33,343 nucleotides of DNA, from NCBI GenBank assembly GCA_025930955.1, contig JAICNY010000007.1, positions 1-33,343 on the forward strand, given 5' to 3'. The notes beneath the pieces were generated by a model that worked only from the letters and a program-made list of their open reading frames with translations, did no database searches and was not told where the DNA came from. The stretch is from Thermoleophilia bacterium (GTDB taxonomy: Bacteria > Actinomycetota > Thermoleophilia > Gaiellales > Gaiellaceae). The translations under genes and the position numbers were made by a program. This document shows, piece after piece, positions 7,245-15,757 of the stretch. The first letter of the stretch is position 1; the number at the start of each line of letters is the position of its first letter.

Positions 7245-9080
7245 CTAGCCGTCGCCCCGGACGAAGGGCCGGGACCGGGAGCCGCCCGCGCTCGCGACCG
7301 CGACCTGGTTCTTGCCGGCGGCCTTCGCGCGGTAGAGCGCCTCGTCGGCCGCCGCGAAGAGCGCGCCCTCCGTCGGGGACTCGGGGTAGGCGGCGACGCC
7401 GAAGCTCGCGGTGACCGAGACGAGCGCGCCCGGATACGTCTCGACGTGGCGGGCCGCCATCTGGGCGCGGATGCGCTCCGCGAGCCGCGCGGCGCCCGAG
7501 AGGTCGGTCCCGGGGAGCAGGATCGCGAACTCCTCGCCCCCGTAGCGCGCGGCCGTGTCGATGTCGCGCACGGTCTCGCGCAACACCTCGGCGAAGATCC
7601 GCAGGACGTCGTCGCCCGCCAGGTGGCCGTGGCGGTCGTTCACGAGCTTGAAGTCGTCCAGGTCGGCGAAGATGAGCGCGAGCGTCCCGCCGAAGCGCTC
7701 CACGCGCGCGAGCTCCTCCTCCAGCTTGTCCTCGAACTGACGCCGGTTCGGGAGCTCGGTGAGCCCGTCGGTGGCCGCCTCGAGCTCGAGCCGCTGGTAG
7801 AGGCTCGCGTGCTCGAGCGCCGTCCGCGCCTGCGCGGCGAGCCAGTGGGCGAGCTCGCGCGCCTCGTCCGAGAAGTCCGCGCCGGTCGGGGTGAGGAGGA
7901 CCAGGCCGGTCTCCCCGTCCTCGCCGCCGAGCGGGATCGCGAGCGGCGGCGAGCCGGACTCCGGGTTCCCCGCGCGGGCGACCTCCTCCCCGTCCACGAC
8001 GAGGCGGCCGCCCGCGGCGCCGGTCGCGTCGACGAGGCTCTCGACGATGAACGGGCCGAGGAAGTACGGGTTCGTGGAGGCCGCGAGCGCCTCGCCGAAG
8101 CGCGAGATCGCGTCGCGCCGACGCCCGCGCTCCCACGCGAGCTCCTCGAGGTGGGACTCGAGGTGCATCGCCATGTCGTTGAAGGCGCGCCCGAGGCTCG
8201 AGAACTCGTCGTGACCGCGCACGGGGACCCGCGAGCTGAAGTTCCCGCGCGCGACGGCGCCGGCCGCGTCCGACAGCTCCCTCAGGGAGCGGACGATCGA
8301 GCGGCCGAAGATGTACGCGAGCGACGCGGCGATGGCGAGCGCGATCAAGGCGACGAGCATGAGGCGCTCGCGCACGTCCGCCGCCTGGGCCTCGATCGCC
8401 GCCTTCGGCGTGTAGACCGCGAGAACTGCCTTCGGATTGCCGTAGGCGATCTCGACGGCGAGCAGGCGGTGCGGCTCCCCGCCGATGTCGACGTCGATCG
8501 CCCGGCCGGTCGGGAGCTCACGGCCGTCGAGGTCCGGCGGGCCAATCGTCCGCTCCTCCGTGAGGAGGGCGAGCTTGTCCTCGTCCGAGAAGACGTTCAG
8601 GCTGCGCAGGTCGCGAAGTAGCGCCTCGTCCAGGGGAATCGACACCTTGACCTGACCGACCCTCCGACCCGAGCTGTCATGGGCGATCGTGCTGCGCTCG
8701 ACGCCGAGCGGCGGCTGTGCCGAGCCGATCACGAGCCTTCCGTCCTCGTAGTACCCCGCGTGTGGGATCTCGCGGTACATGCGGTGGAGGGCGCCGCTCG
8801 CGCCCTCGGCCTCGAGCTCGCGCGCGGCGGGTGTCGTGCTGGCGAGCGCGTCCGCGGCCCGAGTCGCCTGATCCACGCGCGTCGCGAAGTCGCCGGCGGC
8901 GAGCCGGAGACCGCCGTTCAGGCGCGCGTCGGCCCGCTCCATCTCGCCGCGGCTCGCGAACTCGCTGAACGCCCACGCGGCCCCGCCGAGCGGGAGCAAC
9001 GCGAGGAGCAGGAAGTACGCGGCCAGGCGGAGCTTGAAGCTGCCGAAAGACCGATCGAGCCAGGACGCCAAGAGCTTCAT
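7245..9080 (-). CDS. Membrane-bound diguanylate cyclase with sensor, HAMP, GAF-like and GGDEF domains
   Basis: 611 residues. TM1 is about 17-38, the extracytoplasmic sensor about 40-238 (Cache-like layout), TM2 241-259, HAMP 260-315, a GAF-like segment about 330-435, and the GGDEF domain about 441-600. The active site reads GGEEF at 514-518, an accepted active variant, and the inhibitory site RDID at 505-508 lies five residues before it. The predicted reaction is 2 GTP to cyclic di-GMP with product feedback inhibition, controlled by an external signal. The start is the ATG at 9080 with GGAAGG close upstream. A palindrome resembling part of a sigma-28 promoter precedes the gene. No PilZ or EAL partner is in this window. 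Confidence 0.93.
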   Translation of the reverse strand: MKLLASWLDRSFGSFKLRLAAYFLLLALLPLGGAAWAFSEFASRGEMERADARLNGGLRLAAGDFATRVDQATRAADALASTTPAARELEAEGASGALHRMYREIPHAGYYEDGRLVIGSAQPPLGVERSTIAHDSSGRRVGQVKVSIPLDEALLRDLRSLNVFSDEDKLALLTEERTIGPPDLDGRELPTGRAIDVDIGGEPHRLLAVEIAYGNPKAVLAVYTPKAAIEAQAADVRERLMLVALIALAIAASLAYIFGRSIVRSLRELSDAAGAVARGNFSSRVPVRGHDEFSSLGRAFNDMAMHLESHLEELAWERGRRRDAISRFGEALAASTNPYFLGPFIVESLVDATGAAGGRLVVDGEEVARAGNPESGSPPLAIPLGGEDGETGLVLLTPTGADFSDEARELAHWLAAQARTALEHASLYQRLELEAATDGLTELPNRRQFEDKLEEELARVERFGGTLALIFADLDDFKLVNDRHGHLAGDDVLRIFAEVLRETVRDIDTAARYGGEEFAILLPGTDLSGAARLAERIRAQMAARHVETYPGALVSVTASFGVAAYPESPTEGALFAAADEALYRAKAAGKNQVAVASAGGSRSRPFVRGDG

Positions 9081-9092
9081 AACCTTCCGTCT

Positions 9093-9125
9093 CTATCGTC
9101 GGCGAGGCAACCCCCCTTTAGGGGG
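9093..9125 (-). promoter_or_regulatory. Palindrome and candidate sigma-28 (FliA/SigD)-type promoter before the cyclase gene
   Basis: On the minus strand CTAAA (TAAA at 9117-9120) is followed after 16 nt by GACGATAG (9093-9100), close to the flagellar sigma pattern TAAA-N15-GCCGATA. The TAAA sits in the near-palindrome CCCCCT-AA-AGGGGG (9112-9125), which could instead be an operator or the stem of a terminator for the small genes upstream. Transcription from this site would leave a very short leader before the ATG at 9080, which counts against it. Confidence 0.35.
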
Positions 9126-9173
9126 ATAGCTCGAACGCAGGAGTTGACTAAAGGAACGGGGCGGCGTCGGAGC

Positions 9174-9443
9174 CTAGAAAACGGCGCGGTCGAGGAGGAC
9201 GGCGAGCGTCATCCCGACGAGCCAGCAGGCGGTGGCGATCCCGACCGCCCAGGCCGCGAGCCGCGCGTGCGCGTCGGCGAGCGCGGCCGCGACGAGCGCG
9301 ATGAAGATCGCGGCGGTCCCCAACCGGCCCGGGTGCCAGACGAGCGCGAGGAGCGCGCCGAGCAGCGCGAGCGCCGACAGGAAGCCAGCGACCGTGTCGG
9401 CCGCCGAGTAGCGCGCGGCGAGCGGGCGCTCGTCGCCGAACAC
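9174..9443 (-). CDS. Small three-helix membrane protein
   Basis: 89 residues with hydrophobic helices at about 17-35, 42-58 and 64-86. The GTG start at 9443 directly follows the TAG stop of the gene before it, and GGGGAGG lies about 6 nt upstream inside that gene, so the two are translationally coupled. There are no conserved polar or catalytic residues beyond the helices. The family is not recognised. It is probably a minor integral membrane component whose partner may be the co-transcribed upstream protein. Confidence 0.62.
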   Translation of the reverse strand: MFGDERPLAARYSAADTVAGFLSALALLGALLALVWHPGRLGTAAIFIALVAAALADAHARLAAWAVGIATACWLVGMTLAVLLDRAVF

Positions 9444-9704
9444 CTAGGGCCTCCCCTTCGCGCGAGCGACGCGGGGCCGAAGCGGCCGCCGGACCGGGCC
9501 GCCGTGCGGGCCCGTGCGCGGGCGCAGCCTGGAGCGGCGCCTGCCGCGCAGCCACCCGCCCCCGCTGCCGTCGTCGCCGAGCTCGCCCGCGCCCCCGAGC
9601 TCGACGTCGGAGCCGGGCGGATCCTTGACCGCCCACCAGATCACCCACGCGAGGTAGAGAACGGGAAGCTTCAGCACCACGAGGAACCAGATGGCGGTCC
9701 ACAC
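9444..9704 (-). CDS. Small membrane-anchored basic protein
   Basis: 86 residues from GTG 9704. One hydrophobic N-terminal helix (about 1-25, rich in Trp, Leu and Val, including IWWAVKDPPGS) is followed by a Gly-rich linker and a strongly basic C-terminus with many Arg. The layout with basic residues inside suggests a short plasma-membrane anchor with a cytoplasmic basic tail. The basic tail overlaps the ribosome site of the next gene and could partly reflect GC-driven codon bias. It lies 13 nt after the NrtR-type gene on the same strand, so the three minus-strand genes may share a transcript. No function is recognised. Confidence 0.55.
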   Translation of the reverse strand: MWTAIWFLVVLKLPVLYLAWVIWWAVKDPPGSDVELGGAGELGDDGSGGGWLRGRRRSRLRPRTGPHGGPVRRPLRPRVARAKGRP

Positions 9705-9717
9705 GACGGCGCGGAGT

Positions 9718-10449
9718 CTACCCTCCTCCGCCGGCGAAAGCCCGTCCCGGGGGCCGCAGGACGGCGAACTGGTCCGTCACCTCGAGATCCTGCGTCCGGA
9801 AGCGGAAGAGCGCCGCGGGCCGCCCGCCCGTCCGCCCCGGCCCGCGCCGCTCGCCGGTCTCGACGAGCAGCCGGCGACGCGGGAGGACGCGCTGAAGGTT
9901 CGTCGCGGACACGGCGTGGCCGAGCGCCGCCCGGTAGAGCGACCGGAGCTCGGAGATCGTGAACGTGGGCGGCGCGAGCGCGAACCCGAGGTTCGTGTAC
10001 GAGAGCTTCGCCCGGAGCCGCTCCCGCCCGGCAAGCGCGACCGCGCCGTGGTCGAACGCCGTCCGGGGCAGCTCGTCGACCGGGTGCCACGCGGTGTCCT
10101 CGGGGAGCGCCGGGTCGATCCCGGCCGGGACGAGTCCGAGGTACGCGGTCGCAAGCACGCGCCCGCCGGGATGGCGATCCGGCTCGCTCAGCGTCCGGAG
10201 CTGCTCGAGGTGCGACAGCTCCCGCACGTCGACCTTCGCCGCGAGATGGCGCCGGATGGACTCCTCGAGCGTCTCGGCCGCATCGAGCACGCCGCCGGGG
10301 AGCGCCCACGCGCCCGCCTCCGGCTCTCGTGCCCGCTCCCAGAGGAGCACCTGGAGCTCGCCGTCGCGCACCTGGAGGACCGCCGCGAGCGTTTCGTGGA
10401 CGGCGGTCGCTGTGCTAGACTTCGCGCCAGGTTTTCGACTCATAGGCAT
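9718..10449 (-). CDS. nrtR: NrtR-type regulator: degenerate Nudix domain plus winged helix
   Basis: 243 residues. The Nudix-like domain is about 15-145 and an NrtR-type winged-helix DNA-binding domain about 150-230 (RAKLSYTNLGFAL, FTISELRSLYRAAL, TNLQRVLPRRRLL). In the Nudix box G53 and E59 remain, but the REUxEE part reads RHLAAK (67-72), so all three catalytic glutamates are lost. NrtR regulators are known to use such a domain to sense ADP-ribose rather than hydrolyse it and to repress NAD genes. The divergent neighbour is a nicotinamidase, the expected target. The start may be 10449 or the in-frame ATG at 10443; neither has a good ribosome site. Confidence 0.85.
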   Translation of the reverse strand: MPMSRKPGAKSSTATAVHETLAAVLQVRDGELQVLLWERAREPEAGAWALPGGVLDAAETLEESIRRHLAAKVDVRELSHLEQLRTLSEPDRHPGGRVLATAYLGLVPAGIDPALPEDTAWHPVDELPRTAFDHGAVALAGRERLRAKLSYTNLGFALAPPTFTISELRSLYRAALGHAVSATNLQRVLPRRRLLVETGERRGPGRTGGRPAALFRFRTQDLEVTDQFAVLRPPGRAFAGGGG

Positions 10450-10455
10450 AAACTA
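10443..10455. promoter_or_regulatory. Candidate NrtR operator between nrtR and pncA
   Basis: TAG-N7-CTA (TAG 10443-10445, CTA 10453-10455) is the only AT-richer symmetric element in the 22-bp divergent gap and overlaps both nrtR starts. Its position would let a dimer control both genes. It is short, so it should be tested against known NrtR sites. Confidence 0.4.
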
Positions 10456-10471
10456 GCGGAAGGACGCGGAC

Positions 10472-11020
10472 ATGAAGGCTCTCATCATCGTGGACATGCT
10501 CGACGACTTCGTGACCGGCTCGCTCGCGAACCCGCGCGCGCAGCGGATCGTCGAGCCCCTCCAGCGTCTGCTCGCGCACGCGCGCGAGGAGGGCTGGGTC
10601 GTCGTCTTCTCGAACGACGCGCACCAGGCGGACGACCCGGAGCTCAAGGTGTGGGGCGAGCACGCCATGAAGGGGACGCCCGGCGCCCAGGTCATCAAGG
10701 AGCTCGAGCCGAAGCCGGGCGAGCGGGAGATCATCTCGGACAAGCGGGGCTACGGCGCGTTCGACTTCACCGGCCTCGACGAGCAGCTCAAGGCGCTCGG
10801 CGTGGACGAGGTGGTCATCACCGGCCAGCACACCCACATCTGCGTTCGGCACTCCTCGTACGGCGCGCTCATCCGCGGGTACGAGATCACCATTCCGCGC
10901 GACGCGGTCTGCGCCTTCGAGGGCGTGGACGAGGACCAGGCGCTCGAGTACCTCGAGGGCACGTACGCGGCGCGCATCACCACCGTCGACGAGCTCGTCG
11001 GCGCACCGGTCGCGGCGTAA
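10472..11020 (+). CDS. pncA: Nicotinamidase / isochorismatase-family cysteine hydrolase
   Basis: 182 residues. The catalytic triad of the family is present: Asp8 (IIVDMLDDF), Lys91 (SDKRGYGAF) and the nucleophile Cys124 (THICVRHSS). Asp49, His51 and His64 fit the metal-binding set of nicotinamidases. The reaction would be nicotinamide plus water to nicotinate plus ammonia, feeding NAD salvage in the cytoplasm. The ATG at 10472 has GGAAGGA 8 nt upstream. It is divergent from an NrtR-type regulator, which supports a nicotinamidase over another isochorismatase-fold hydrolase. A large hairpin follows the stop. Confidence 0.87.
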   Translation: MKALIIVDMLDDFVTGSLANPRAQRIVEPLQRLLAHAREEGWVVVFSNDAHQADDPELKVWGEHAMKGTPGAQVIKELEPKPGEREIISDKRGYGAFDFTGLDEQLKALGVDEVVITGQHTHICVRHSSYGALIRGYEITIPRDAVCAFEGVDEDQALEYLEGTYAARITTVDELVGAPVAA

Positions 11021-11037
11021 GGCGGGAGACAGCCGCG

Positions 11038-11082
11038 CGACGGCCTGCCCGCTTGGGGATCCTCCCCGCGGGTAGGCCGTCG
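11038..11082 (+). terminator. Long hairpin terminator after pncA
   Basis: An outer 15-bp stem (11038-11052 with 11068-11082, one G-U pair) encloses an inner GGGGA/TCCCC stem. It ends 2 nt before the first candidate start codon of the next gene. Confidence 0.75.
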
Positions 11083-11084
11083 GC

Positions 11085-11507
11085 GTGGTGCCTGCGGGTC
11101 CGGTGAGGACGGCCGCGATCGCGGCCTGCGGGGTGAGCGGCGGCATCCACGCCGCGCTCTTCGCGCTGCACGCGGGCGAGCTCCCGCTTCACGCCGCCGC
11201 CTTCCTGACCGCAGCGCTCCTGCTCGCGCTCGCGGGCGTGGTGCTCGCGCGCCGGCCGGCCGTGAGGGAGGCCCCGCTCGGGACGGCTGCGCTCTTCGCG
11301 GCGCTCGCCCTCGCGTACCCGCTCGCCGCGCACGAGCCGTTCGACGCGATCGCGGGAATCGCGCTCGCGGTGGAGGGCGTCGGCCTCGCGGCGAGCCTCG
11401 CGCTCCTGCGCCCGCGCCGCGCGGTCGTCGAGCCGGGCATCCTCTCGATCTTCCTCCTCTGCGTCGCGCTCGGCCTCATGCTCGGCGGCGGGCACGGCCA
11501 CGGGTAG
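11085..11507 (+). CDS. Small four-helix membrane protein
   Basis: 140 residues with four likely transmembrane helices (about 9-25, 32-53, 62-80 and 85-106), a further hydrophobic stretch at 117-133, and a Gly/His-rich end (GGGHGHG). The start is uncertain: GTG at 11085, 11088 or 11103. The first two lie just after a strong hairpin that would hide any ribosome site, so 11103 or a leaderless message is possible. The His-rich tail could bind metal, but too little is there to say so. It precedes the DUF255 gene with only 1 nt between stop and start, so it is probably in the same operon. The family is not recognised. Confidence 0.7.
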   Translation: MVPAGPVRTAAIAACGVSGGIHAALFALHAGELPLHAAAFLTAALLLALAGVVLARRPAVREAPLGTAALFAALALAYPLAAHEPFDAIAGIALAVEGVGLAASLALLRPRRAVVEPGILSIFLLCVALGLMLGGGHGHG

Positions 11508-11508
11508 C

Positions 11509-13500
11509 GTGGCCCTCGTGAACCGCCTCGCCGACGAGACGAGCCCGTATCTCCTCCAGCACGCCGACAACCCGGTCGACTGGTACCCGTGGGGCGACGA
11601 GGCGCTCGCGCGAGCCCGCGAGGAGGGGAAGCCGATCCTCCTCTCGGTCGGCTACGCGGCGTGCCACTGGTGCCACGTGATGGAGCACGAGTCGTTCGAG
11701 GACGAGGAGACGGCCGCGGCCATGAACGAGCGCTTCGTGTGCGTGAAGGTCGACCGCGAGGAGCGGCCGGACGTCGACGGGCTCTACATGGAGGCGGTCG
11801 TCGCCCTGACCGGCCACGGCGGCTGGCCGCTCACCGTCTTCCTCACGCCTGACGGACGGCCGTTCTGGGGCGGGACGTACTTCCCGCCGGAGCCGCGCCA
11901 CGGGCTGCCGAGCTTCCGGCAGGTCCTGACGGCCATCGCCGAGGCGTTCGACGGCCGGCGCGGCGACCTCGACCGGCAGGCGGACGTCCTCACGGAGGCG
12001 ATCCGCGACGCGAGCGCGCGCGCCCCGTCCTCCGAGCCGCTCTCGGAGGGGCTCGTGAGCGGCGCGCTCGCCGCGCTCGGCCGCGCGTTCGACCCGGTGA
12101 ACGGCGGGTTCGGCGGCGCGCCGAAGTTCCCGCCCGCGTCGACGCTCGAGCTGCTCCTGCGCCGCGGCGGCGGCGAGGCGCTCGCGATGGCCCGCCTGAC
12201 GCTCGACCGGATGGCGGCCGGCGGGCTCTACGACCACCTCGGCGGCGGGTTCCACCGCTACGCCGTCGACGCGGTCTGGCTCGTGCCGCACTTCGAGAAG
12301 ATGCTCTACGACAACGCCCTCCTCGCGCGCGCATACCTCCACGGCTGGGTCGTGACCGGCGAGGAGCGCTACCGCCGCGTCGCCGAGGAGACACTCGACT
12401 ACCTGCTCCGCGACCTCCTCCTGCCCGAGGGCGGCTTCGCCTCCGCGCAGGACGCGGACACCGCGGGCGAGGAGGGGACGACGTACACGTGGACGCCGGA
12501 CGAGCTCCGCGCGGTGCTCGACGGCGAGGACGCCGAGGCGGCGATCCGCCGCTACGGCGTCACGCAGGCGGGGAACTTCGAGGGGCGCACGGTGCTCCAC
12601 CTCGCGGACCCCGACGCGGACGTCCCGGAGGAGGCGCGCCGCGCGCTGCTCGAGGCACGGATGCGCCGCGAGCAGCCGCTCCGCGACGACAAGGCGCTCG
12701 CCGCCTGGAACGGCCTCGCGCTCTCCGCGCTCGCTGAGGCGGCGCGCCGGCTCGAGCGCGCCGACTACCTCGAGGCGGCGAACCGACTCGCGGACTTCCT
12801 GCTCGGTCCTCTCTCGACGACGGAGGGCGACCTCCACCGGAGCTTCCGGGACGGGCAGGCGAAGATCCCCGGCTACCTCGACGACTACGCGGCCGTCGCG
12901 GGCGGGCTGCTCGAGCTCTACGTCGCGACGGGCGAGCTCGCACGGCTCGAGGAGGCGCGCCGGCTCGCCCTCCGCGCGGTCGAGCTCTTCGAGGACACGG
13001 AGCGCGGCGGGTTCTTCCAGAGCCCGCCCGGCTCGGAGCTCGTGGCACGCCGGAAGGAGCTCGACGACAACCCGACGCCGTCGGGGAACGCGCTCCTCGC
13101 GGACGTGCTCGTCCGCCTCGCGCGGCTCTACGGCGACGACGAGCTCGAGCGGAAGGCGGTCGGCGTGCTGCGGCTCGCGCGCCCGCTGCTCGAACGCGCT
13201 CCGGCCGCCGTCGGGGCGCTCCTCTCCGTCCTCGACCTCCACTTCGCGCCGCCGCGCGAGCTCGCTCTCGTCGGCCCGCCCGGCGACCCCGCGACCGAAG
13301 AGCTCCGGCGCTCGATCCTGCGGCCGCTCGAGCCGAACGCCGTCTTCGCGTTCGCGTCCGGGCCGGACGACCCGGCGGTCGCGCGCGTCCCGCTCCTCGA
13401 GGGAAAGGGCCTCGTCGACGGGCGGCCCGCGCTGTACGTCTGCGAGCGCTTCGCCTGCCGCGCGCCCGTCACGAGCGCGGCCGAGCTCGCCGAAAACTGA
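11509..13500 (+). CDS. Thioredoxin-domain-containing DUF255 protein (YyaL/SPATA20 family)
   Basis: 663 residues, normal for the family. The N-terminal thioredoxin-like DUF255 domain (about 1-165) opens with [21 protein letters not shown] and carries the redox CHWC motif at 52-55. The rest is an (alpha/alpha)6 barrel resembling N-acylglucosamine 2-epimerases, with the typical [20 protein letters not shown] and [13 protein letters not shown] blocks. The biochemical role is not established; a thiol-based or carbohydrate function has been suggested from the domains. The start is GTG 11509 or GTG 11518; both keep the conserved beginning. It is intact. Confidence 0.92.
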   Translation: MALVNRLADETSPYLLQHADNPVDWYPWGDEALARAREEGKPILLSVGYAACHWCHVMEHESFEDEETAAAMNERFVCVKVDREERPDVDGLYMEAVVALTGHGGWPLTVFLTPDGRPFWGGTYFPPEPRHGLPSFRQVLTAIAEAFDGRRGDLDRQADVLTEAIRDASARAPSSEPLSEGLVSGALAALGRAFDPVNGGFGGAPKFPPASTLELLLRRGGGEALAMARLTLDRMAAGGLYDHLGGGFHRYAVDAVWLVPHFEKMLYDNALLARAYLHGWVVTGEERYRRVAEETLDYLLRDLLLPEGGFASAQDADTAGEEGTTYTWTPDELRAVLDGEDAEAAIRRYGVTQAGNFEGRTVLHLADPDADVPEEARRALLEARMRREQPLRDDKALAAWNGLALSALAEAARRLERADYLEAANRLADFLLGPLSTTEGDLHRSFRDGQAKIPGYLDDYAAVAGGLLELYVATGELARLEEARRLALRAVELFEDTERGGFFQSPPGSELVARRKELDDNPTPSGNALLADVLVRLARLYGDDELERKAVGVLRLARPLLERAPAAVGALLSVLDLHFAPPRELALVGPPGDPATEELRRSILRPLEPNAVFAFASGPDDPAVARVPLLEGKGLVDGRPALYVCERFACRAPVTSAAELAEN

Positions 13501-13524
13501 ATCCGCCACGGCCGGGTAGGGACC

Positions 13525-13541
13525 TCCGAACCCCATTCGGA
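13525..13541 (+). promoter_or_regulatory. Small inverted repeat before the propeller gene
   Basis: TCCGAA-N5-TTCGGA, a perfect 6-bp arm repeat, ends a few bases before the GGGAGG ribosome site of the gene starting at 13555. It could be an operator or a leader hairpin. Confidence 0.3.
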
Positions 13542-13554
13542 CCAGGGAGGAACC

Positions 13555-14478
13555 ATGCGACCGATTCGCAGCCTCGTGCTCCTTCTGCTCGCGGCCGGCG
13601 CGCTCGGCGCAACCGCCGCGTCGCCCGCCGCCGACCGCCCGTTCCCCGAGACGATCGCCCTGCCGGACGGCTTCGCCCCCGAGGGCATCGCGGTCGGCCG
13701 CGGGGACACGTTCTACGTCGGCTCGATCCCGACCGGAGCGATCTACTCCGGGAGCCTCCGCACCGGCGAGGGCTCGGTGCTCGTGCCCGCCGCGCCCGGC
13801 CGCCAGGCGATCGGGCTCGACGTCGACGCGCGCAACCGGCTCTTCGTCGCCGGCGGCCCGACCGGGGACGCGTACGTCTACGACGGGGCGACGGGCGCGC
13901 TCATCGCCGAGTACGAGCTCACGGACGGCGCGACGTTCGTGAACGACGTCGTCGTAACGCGCGAGGGCGCGTACCTGACGGACTCCTTCAACCAGGTGCT
14001 CTACCGGATTCCGATCGCCCCGGACGGCACGCTCGGCGCGACCGCGGAGACGATCCCGCTCACGGGCGACATCGCGTACACGACCGGCTTCAACGCGAAC
14101 GGGATCGACGCGACGCCGGACGGCCGGTGGCTCGTGCTCGTCCAGAGCAACACCGGGCTCCTCTTCCGCGTCGACCCGGCGACCGGGGTCGCGCGTGAGA
14201 TCGACCTGGGCGGTAAGACGGTCACCGCCGGCGACGGGATCCTGCTCGACGGGCGGACGCTCTACGTCGTGCGGAACCAGCAGAACCGGATCGCGGTCGT
14301 GCGCCTCGCGCCCGATCTCCTCTCGGGCCGGCTCGTGACGCACCTGACCGATCCGGGCTTCGACGTCCCGACGACGATCGCCGAGCACGGGAACCGGCTC
14401 TACGCCGTGAACGCCCGCTTCGGCACGCCGGTCACGCCGGACACGGAGTACTGGGTGACGCAGCTTCCGAAGCGCTGA
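13555..14478 (+). CDS. Secreted SMP-30/NHL-like beta-propeller protein
   Basis: 307 residues with a signal peptide at 1-23. The mature part shows six or so beta-propeller blades, each with a strand followed by a DG/DP turn (PEGIAVGRGDTFYVGSI, IGLDVDARNRLFVAGG, NGIDATPDGRWLVLV, GDGILLDGRTLYVVRN). This is the SMP-30/gluconolactonase/NHL layout. The metal-binding glutamate and asparagines of true lactonases cannot be checked by eye, so an enzyme is not asserted; a secreted binding or scaffold propeller is equally possible. The ATG at 13555 has GGGAGG 5 nt upstream. It converges with the udgX gene, with 2 nt between the stops. Confidence 0.82.
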   Translation: MRPIRSLVLLLLAAGALGATAASPAADRPFPETIALPDGFAPEGIAVGRGDTFYVGSIPTGAIYSGSLRTGEGSVLVPAAPGRQAIGLDVDARNRLFVAGGPTGDAYVYDGATGALIAEYELTDGATFVNDVVVTREGAYLTDSFNQVLYRIPIAPDGTLGATAETIPLTGDIAYTTGFNANGIDATPDGRWLVLVQSNTGLLFRVDPATGVAREIDLGGKTVTAGDGILLDGRTLYVVRNQQNRIAVVRLAPDLLSGRLVTHLTDPGFDVPTTIAEHGNRLYAVNARFGTPVTPDTEYWVTQLPKR

Positions 14479-14480
14479 GG

Positions 14481-15122
14481 TCAGCCGAGGAGCTTCGCGA
14501 CGACGCGGAGATCCTCGACGAAGTCCTCCATCGCCGCGCGCCGCGCGTCCCTGTCCGGCGCGCGGAGGATGGACGACGGATGGACGGTCGCTACGACGCG
14601 TGGGTGGAGCTCGCTCTCGACGAGCTCGCCCCGCTGCTTCGTGACCCGGAACGAGCGCCCCAGGAGCGTCTGCGCGGCGGTCGCGCCGAGGGCGACGACG
14701 ACCTCCGGCTTGACGACCTCGAGCTCCGCCTCGAGCCAGGGGCGGCAGGCGGTCATCTCCGTCCAGTTCGGCTTCTGGTGGATGCGCCGCTTGCCCTTCG
14801 GCTCCCACTTGAAGTGCTTCACCGCGTTCGTCACGTAGGCGGCGTCGCGGTCGATCCCCGCGGCGTCGAGCCCCTCGTCGAGCACGCGCCCGGCGGGGCC
14901 GACGAACGGGCGCCCCGCGAGATCCTCCTCGTTCCCCGGCTGCTCGCCGACGAGGAGGACGGAAGCGCGCGCCCGGCCCTCCCCGAACACGGTCTGCGTG
15001 CCGCGCTCCCAGAGGTGGCAGCGACGGCAGCGCGCGGCCGCCTCGCGGAGCTTCGGAAGCGTCGGGCGGCCTTCCACGAGGGTGGACACACTCGCGCGGT
15101 TCCCCGTGGGCTCGTGCGGCAT
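14481..15122 (-). CDS. udgX: UdgX-type uracil-DNA glycosylase (covalent uracil-DNA binding)
   Basis: 213 residues from ATG 15122 (GAGG 8 nt upstream). Motif 1 is GEQPG at 59-63, and the UdgX-specific insertion KRRIH is at 111-115 with His115 in the position of the histidine that binds covalently to the deoxyribose in mycobacterial UdgX. The HPSS motif follows near the end. Cluster ligands: Cys32 and Cys35 (CRRC), Cys126, and at the third family-4 cysteine position a histidine (His103, in VKHF). The product removes uracil from DNA and stays attached, marking the site for repair. It is convergent with the propeller gene and divergent from a broken gene at 15121. Confidence 0.93.
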   Translation of the reverse strand: MPHEPTGNRASVSTLVEGRPTLPKLREAAARCRRCHLWERGTQTVFGEGRARASVLLVGEQPGNEEDLAGRPFVGPAGRVLDEGLDAAGIDRDAAYVTNAVKHFKWEPKGKRRIHQKPNWTEMTACRPWLEAELEVVKPEVVVALGATAAQTLLGRSFRVTKQRGELVESELHPRVVATVHPSSILRAPDRDARRAAMEDFVEDLRVVAKLLG

Positions 15123-15573
15123 GCGCCTAGCCTCGAGCGCACGGGCACCGCGCCGGTGCGGCCGCACATGCTCGCGTTCGACGCGAGCGAGCTACGCGAT
15201 CGTCGCCTACGTGGCGACCGGCCACGTCCTCTTCCTCGACGCGGACACGCGCGCGCCGGTCGTGTGCATCGACGCCGGCGCGCAGGCGCATGCGGCCTTC
15301 TCGACGCCCGACGGGCGCTCGGTGATCGTCGCGAACCAGAACGGCAAGCTGCTCCAGCGGATCTCGGCCGACTTCGAGACCGGGACGTTCGCGCTCGACC
15401 CCGCCGCGACGCTGAACCTCGCCACGTGCGTCACGCCGAGCGGCGCCCCGTGCGAGGCGCCGGGCCTGCGCCCGGACAACGCGCCGATCTGCCCCGTCGC
15501 CGACTCCTCCGGCCGCTTCGTGTTCGTCACGCTGCGCGCCGACCCGCACGCGATCGCCGTGCGCGGCGGCTGA
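15121..15573 (+). pseudogene. Broken YVTN-type beta-propeller gene remnant
   Basis: Recognisable propeller sequence runs from about residue 22 to 135 (YAIVAYVATGHVLFLDAD, AHAAFSTPDGRSVIVANQNGKLLQRIS, APICPVADSSGRFVFVTLR). Related proteins, as I recall them, are about 400 residues with a signal peptide. Here the N-terminal half is absent, and the expected preceding text (RPHMLAFDAS) is in a different frame at 15162-15188, giving a frameshift between about 15183 and 15190. After VTLR the frame ends within 12 codons, so the C-terminal half is gone as well. A sequencing error could explain the frameshift but not both truncations. It touches the start of udgX on the other strand. Confidence 0.65.
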
Positions 15574-15757
15574 GGGGAGCCGGTTGCGAGGGCACGGCCG
15601 ATGCCATGGCTTCGCTTCCGAAAGCAAGCCGGACTCGTTTGCCGCGGGCTCTCCGCGCAACAGGCGCCCCCCGTACGCCGTCCGGTGCAGGGCGACCCCG
15701 GGGCCGGCAGCGACCGGCCCCCCGCCCGGCTCCCTCCCCGTCTCGTAGGCTCGGGCC

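Noticed and set aside
11476-14808. Very long open frame (1110 codons) on the minus strand
   Set aside because: It is antisense to the DUF255 and propeller genes, Arg/Glu/Ala-rich with no motif, as expected from GC-biased third positions.
15574-15757. Possible small gene starting ATG 15604
   Set aside because: No ribosome site, no recognisable sequence and strong Arg/Pro/Gly bias; treated as intergenic.
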